DNA from: Polaromonas sp.
GTDB lineage: Bacteria; Pseudomonadota; Gammaproteobacteria; Burkholderiales; Burkholderiaceae
Length of the DNA stretch: 6,225 nt
NCBI GenBank assembly: GCA_013823505.1
Contig: PNMH01000151.1
Span: forward strand, 1 to 6,225
Direction: 5' to 3'
Both the position numbers and the translations under genes were made by a program. How positions within the stretch are numbered: the first letter of the stretch is position 1; each line of letters opens with the position of its first letter. The notes beneath the pieces are model-generated. The model had not been told where the DNA came from. It worked only from the letters and a program-made list of their open reading frames with translations, and ran no database searches. Shown here piece after piece: positions 1 to 6,225 of the stretch.

Positions 1-2320
1 AGATGAAGTACTGCAGCACGTTCAGACCTTCACGGAAGTTCGCCGTGATGGGGGTCTCGATGATGGAGCCGTCGGGCTTGGCCATCAGGCCGCGCATGCC
101 GGCCAGCTGGCGAATCTGCGCCGCAGAACCGCGGGCACCGGAATCGGCCATCATGTAGATGGAGTTGAACGACTCCTGCTCCACTTCATTGCCGTGGCGG
201 TCGGTGGTTTTTTGCTTGGCCAGCTGGGCCATCATGACCTTGGAGATCTCGTCACCGGCCTTGCCCCAGATGTCCACCACCTTGTTGTAGCGCTCGCCGG
301 AGGTCACCAGACCCGAGGCGTACTGCTGGGCGATTTCCTTCACTTCCTTTTCGGCCCGCTCGATGATGGCCGGTTTTTCTTTCGGCACCAGCATGTCGTC
401 CACCGCGATGGAGATGCCCGCGCGGGTGGCCAGACGGAAGCCGTTCTGCAGCAGCTTGTCGGCAAACACCACGGTCTCTTTCAGACCGCACTTGCGGAAC
501 GCGCTGTTGATCAGGCGCGAGATTTCCTTCTTCTTCAGCGCCTTGTTCAGAACTTCAAAAGGCAGGCCCCTGGGCAGGATTTCCGACAGCAGCGCGCGGC
601 CCACCGTGGTGTCCACCAGGGTCGTGAAGGGCGTGAATGCGCCGCTGGCCTTGTCCAGGGTGTACTGGGTCAGGCGCACGCTGATCTTGGCGGTGATCTC
701 GACCACGCCGCTGTCCAGCGCGCGCTGCAGCTCGGCCAGGTCGGCAAAAATCATGCCCTCGCCCTTGCCGTTGATGCGCTCGCGGGTGGCGTAGTACAGA
801 CCCAGCACCACGTCTTGCGAGGGCACGATGGAGGGCTCGCCGTTGGCCGGGAACAGGATGTTGTTGGAGGCCAGCATCAGGGTGCGCGCTTCGATCTGCG
901 CTTCCACCGACAGCGGAATGTGCACAGCCATCTGATCACCGTCGAAGTCGGCGTTGAAGGCCGCGCAAACGAGGGGGTGCAGCTGGATCGCCTTGCCTTC
1001 GATCAGGATCGGTTCAAAGGCCTGGATGCCCAGGCGGTGCAGCGTCGGTGCGCGGTTCAGCAGCACCGGGTGCTCCTTGATCACCTCTTCCAGGATGTCC
1101 CACACCACCGGCGTGCCGGCTTCGACTTCCTTCTTCGCCGCCTTGATGGTGGTGGCGATGCCCATGGCTTCCAGGCGCGAGAAGATGAACGGCTTGAACA
1201 GCTCCAGCGCCATCAGCTTGGGCAGGCCGCACTGGTGCAGCTTGAGCGTGGGGCCCACGGTGATCACGGAACGACCGGAGTAGTCCACCCGCTTGCCCAG
1301 CAGGTTCTGGCGGAAGCGGCCGCTCTTGCCCTTGATCATGTCGGCCAGCGACTTCAGGGCGCGCTTGTTGGCGCCCGTCATGGCCTTGCCACGGCGACCG
1401 TTGTCCAGCAGGCTGTCCACCGCCTCTTGCAGCATGCGCTTTTCGTTGCGCGCGATGATTTCAGGGGCCTTGAGTTCGAGCAGACGGCGCAGACGGCTGT
1501 TGCGGTTGATGACGCGGCGGTACAGGTCGTTCAGGTCGGAGGTGGCGAAGCGGCCGCCGTCCAGCGGAACGAGCGGACGCAGGTCCGGCGGCAGCACCGG
1601 CAGCACGTCGAGCACCATCCACTCGGGCTTGATGCCCGACTTCTTGAAGGCTTCCAGCACCTTCAGGCGCTTGGCGTTCTTCTTGATCTTCAGCTCGGAG
1701 CCGGTCAGGTCGTTGCGCAGCTTATCGATCTCGATCTCGAGATCGATCGCCTGCAGCAGTTCCTTGATGCCTTCGGCGCCCATCTTGGCCACGAACTCGT
1801 CGCCGAATTCCTTGCGCTTGGCATCAAAGTCGTCCTCCGACATGATCGCGAACTTCTTCAGCGGGGTCATGCCGGGATCGACGATCACATAGGCTTCAAA
1901 GTACAGCACGCGCTCGATGTCGCGCAGCGTCATGTCCAGGATCAGGCCCAGACGCGACGGCAGCGATTTCAGGAACCAGATGTGGGCGCAGGGTGCGGCC
2001 AGATCGATGTGACCCATGCGCTCGCGGCGCACCTTGGTCTGCGTGACTTCAACGCCGCACTTCTCGCAGATCACGCCGCGGTGCTTGAGGCGCTTGTACT
2101 TGCCACACAGGCATTCGTAGTCTTTGATGGGACCAAAAATCTTGGCGCAGAACAGGCCGTCGCGCTCGGGCTTGAAGGTGCGGTAGTTGATGGTCTCGGG
2201 CTTCTTGACTTCGCCAAACGACCAGGAACGGATTTTCTCGGGCGACGCCAGACCGATGCGGATGGCATCGAAATGCTCGTCGGGGGTGAACTGCTTGAAC
2301 AGGTCGAGCAAGGATTTCAT
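1..2320 (-). CDS. rpoC: DNA-directed RNA polymerase subunit beta' (partial, N-terminal 773 residues)
   Basis: Largest catalytic subunit of RNA polymerase; with beta it forms the active-site cleft and clamp of the cytoplasmic core enzyme. The reading frame begins at ATG 2320-2318, gives [10 protein letters not shown] and stays open to the window edge, so the 3' part is missing (E. coli RpoC is 1407 residues). Visible parts: N-terminal zinc-binding site with Cys70, Cys72, Cys85 and Cys88; sigma-binding clamp coiled coil around residues 260-310; rudder region just after it; double-psi barrel with the absolutely conserved NADFDGD at residues 456-462, whose Asp458, Asp460 and Asp462 hold the catalytic magnesium. 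The last residues, NVLQYFI, are the start of the bridge helix, so the trigger loop, second zinc site and jaw lie outside. The start is supported by a good Shine-Dalgarno and by agreement with the family N-terminus. It lies 131 bp downstream of rpoB on the same strand. No frameshift or missing key residue was seen. Confidence 0.98.
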   Translation of the reverse strand, partial: MKSLLDLFKQFTPDEHFDAIRIGLASPEKIRSWSFGEVKKPETINYRTFKPERDGLFCAKIFGPIKDYECLCGKYKRLKHRGVICEKCGVEVTQTKVRRERMGHIDLAAPCAHIWFLKSLPSRLGLILDMTLRDIERVLYFEAYVIVDPGMTPLKKFAIMSEDDFDAKRKEFGDEFVAKMGAEGIKELLQAIDLEIEIDKLRNDLTGSELKIKKNAKRLKVLEAFKKSGIKPEWMVLDVLPVLPPDLRPLVPLDGGRFATSDLNDLYRRVINRNSRLRRLLELKAPEIIARNEKRMLQEAVDSLLDNGRRGKAMTGANKRALKSLADMIKGKSGRFRQNLLGKRVDYSGRSVITVGPTLKLHQCGLPKLMALELFKPFIFSRLEAMGIATTIKAAKKEVEAGTPVVWDILEEVIKEHPVLLNRAPTLHRLGIQAFEPILIEGKAIQLHPLVCAAFNADFDGDQMAVHIPLSVEAQIEARTLMLASNNILFPANGEPSIVPSQDVVLGLYYATRERINGKGEGMIFADLAELQRALDSGVVEITAKISVRLTQYTLDKASGAFTPFTTLVDTTVGRALLSEILPRGLPFEVLNKALKKKEISRLINSAFRKCGLKETVVFADKLLQNGFRLATRAGISIAVDDMLVPKEKPAIIERAEKEVKEIAQQYASGLVTSGERYNKVVDIWGKAGDEISKVMMAQLAKQKTTDRHGNEVEQESFNSIYMMADSGARGSAAQIRQLAGMRGLMAKPDGSIIETPITANFREGLNVLQYFI
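935..955 (-). other. rpoC: RpoC catalytic magnesium-binding loop (NADFDGD)
   Basis: These seven codons encode NADFDGD, residues 456-462 of this RpoC. The family assigns the three aspartates (Asp458, Asp460, Asp462; E. coli 460, 462, 464) to coordination of the catalytic Mg2+ in all cellular multisubunit RNA polymerases. Its intact presence argues that this rpoC copy is functional. Confidence 0.97.
2055..2113 (-). other. rpoC: RpoC N-terminal zinc-binding site
   Basis: The stretch encodes the four zinc ligands of the beta' zinc-binding domain as two pairs: CLC (Cys70, Cys72) and CEKC (Cys85, Cys88), separated by the basic segment [12 protein letters not shown]. Spacing and residue numbers match E. 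coli RpoC. In the family this domain sits near the upstream edge of the DNA and RNA exit region. All four ligands are present. Confidence 0.93.
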
Positions 2321-2326
2321 GGAATT

Positions 2327-2331
2327 TCCTT
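2327..2331 (-). promoter_or_regulatory. Ribosome binding site of rpoC
   Basis: AAGGA on the minus strand lies 6 nt upstream of the rpoC ATG, in the context AAGGAAATTCC-ATG. It is the only good Shine-Dalgarno near a start in this frame and fixes the start at 2320. It is outside the hairpin cluster upstream, so the visible local folds do not obviously block it. Confidence 0.85.
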
Positions 2332-2374
2332 AAAAACGAAGACAAAGAATCGGGAGCGAAATGACTGGACCCAG

Positions 2375-2451
2375 AACACCGCGGAACTGGCTTTGCCAGG
2401 CCGCAGGTGTTGTCCCCTCTCAGGGGGAAGCCGCGTCAGCGGCGCAGGGGG
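2375..2451 (-). repeat. REP-like hairpin cluster in the rpoB-rpoC spacer
   Basis: Directly after the rpoB stop, 77 bp are made almost wholly of three inverted repeats. In transcript order: (1) 2443-2430, GCCGC-TGAC-GCGGC, a perfect 5-bp stem with a 4-nt loop; (2) 2426-2414, CCCCT-GAG-AGGGG, a perfect 5-bp stem with a 3-nt loop; (3) 2411-2375, an imperfect 15-bp stem: AACACC with GGTGTT, GCGG with CCGC, CTGGC with GCCAG, closed by an AAA loop, with one bulged T and one small internal loop. A second C-rich run at 2447-2451 could compete for the G-rich arm of hairpin 2. No T tract follows any hairpin (a TTTTT run at 2336-2332 is about 38 nt beyond the last stem), so an intrinsic terminator is unlikely, which fits rpoBC co-transcription. 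I remember similar CCCCCTG...GGGGAC plus long-stem sequences as dispersed intergenic elements in Comamonadaceae, but could not check that here. Its function is unknown; it may affect transcript stability or the beta/beta' ratio. Confidence 0.7.

Positions 2452-6225
<3,774 letters not shown>

Noticed and set aside
2049..2345. Minus-strand 98-codon frame overlapping the rpoC start in another frame
   Set aside because: It lies almost entirely within the well-supported rpoC N-terminal coding region, has no family resemblance and is an off-frame shadow.
2321..2374. A separate promoter for rpoC in the spacer
   Set aside because: No convincing -10/-35 pair with suitable spacing is visible between the hairpins and the ribosome binding site.
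2375..2411. The long spacer hairpin as a Rho-independent terminator for rpoB
   Set aside because: The stem is long and stable, but the following bases on the minus strand (CTGGGTCCAGTCATTT) hold no T tract. A terminator here would also cut off rpoC, which shows no clear promoter of its own.

Overview
The window is a single housekeeping segment: the 3' most of rpoB followed by the 5' half of rpoC, both on the minus strand. Together they encode the two large catalytic subunits (beta and beta') of bacterial RNA polymerase. Both genes are cut by the window ends, so neither is complete here. No RNA gene, insertion sequence, CRISPR array, toxin, defence gene or phage gene is visible.

Organism: base composition is high in G+C (judged by eye). 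RpoB and RpoC align closely with the proteobacterial proteins as I remember them from E. coli. RpoC begins [10 protein letters not shown], and RpoB has T and A at the positions equivalent to E. coli 518 and 522. The rpoB-rpoC spacer carries a G/C-rich hairpin cluster of a kind I remember from intergenic regions of Comamonadaceae (Burkholderiales, Betaproteobacteria). A comamonad-like betaproteobacterium is the best inference, but no database comparison was possible.

Layout, in the direction of transcription (right to left): 6225-2452 is rpoB, lacking about its first 105 codons but complete at the 3' end. 2451-2321 is a 131-bp spacer. Its promoter-proximal 77 bp (2451-2375) are almost entirely three consecutive inverted repeats, and its last bases hold the rpoC ribosome binding site. 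2320-1 is rpoC from its true ATG through 773 codons, stopping where the bridge helix begins. The two genes point the same way, and none of the hairpins is followed by a T tract, so they are most likely co-transcribed as in the classic rpoBC operon. The usual upstream neighbours (rplJ, rplL) and downstream neighbours (often rpsL, rpsG) would lie outside the window.

Function: beta and beta' form the two pincers of RNA polymerase. Visible here are the NADFDGD magnesium-binding loop, the N-terminal zinc site and the sigma-binding coiled coil of beta', and the rifampicin pocket and conserved active-site lysines and histidine of beta. All key residues checked are present, so both genes look functional.

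The search for an undescribed system came back essentially negative. The one feature that ordinary rpoBC organisation does not explain is the hairpin-rich repeat lodged against the rpoB stop codon. The long plus-strand reading frames opposite both genes have a simple codon-usage explanation and are not called.
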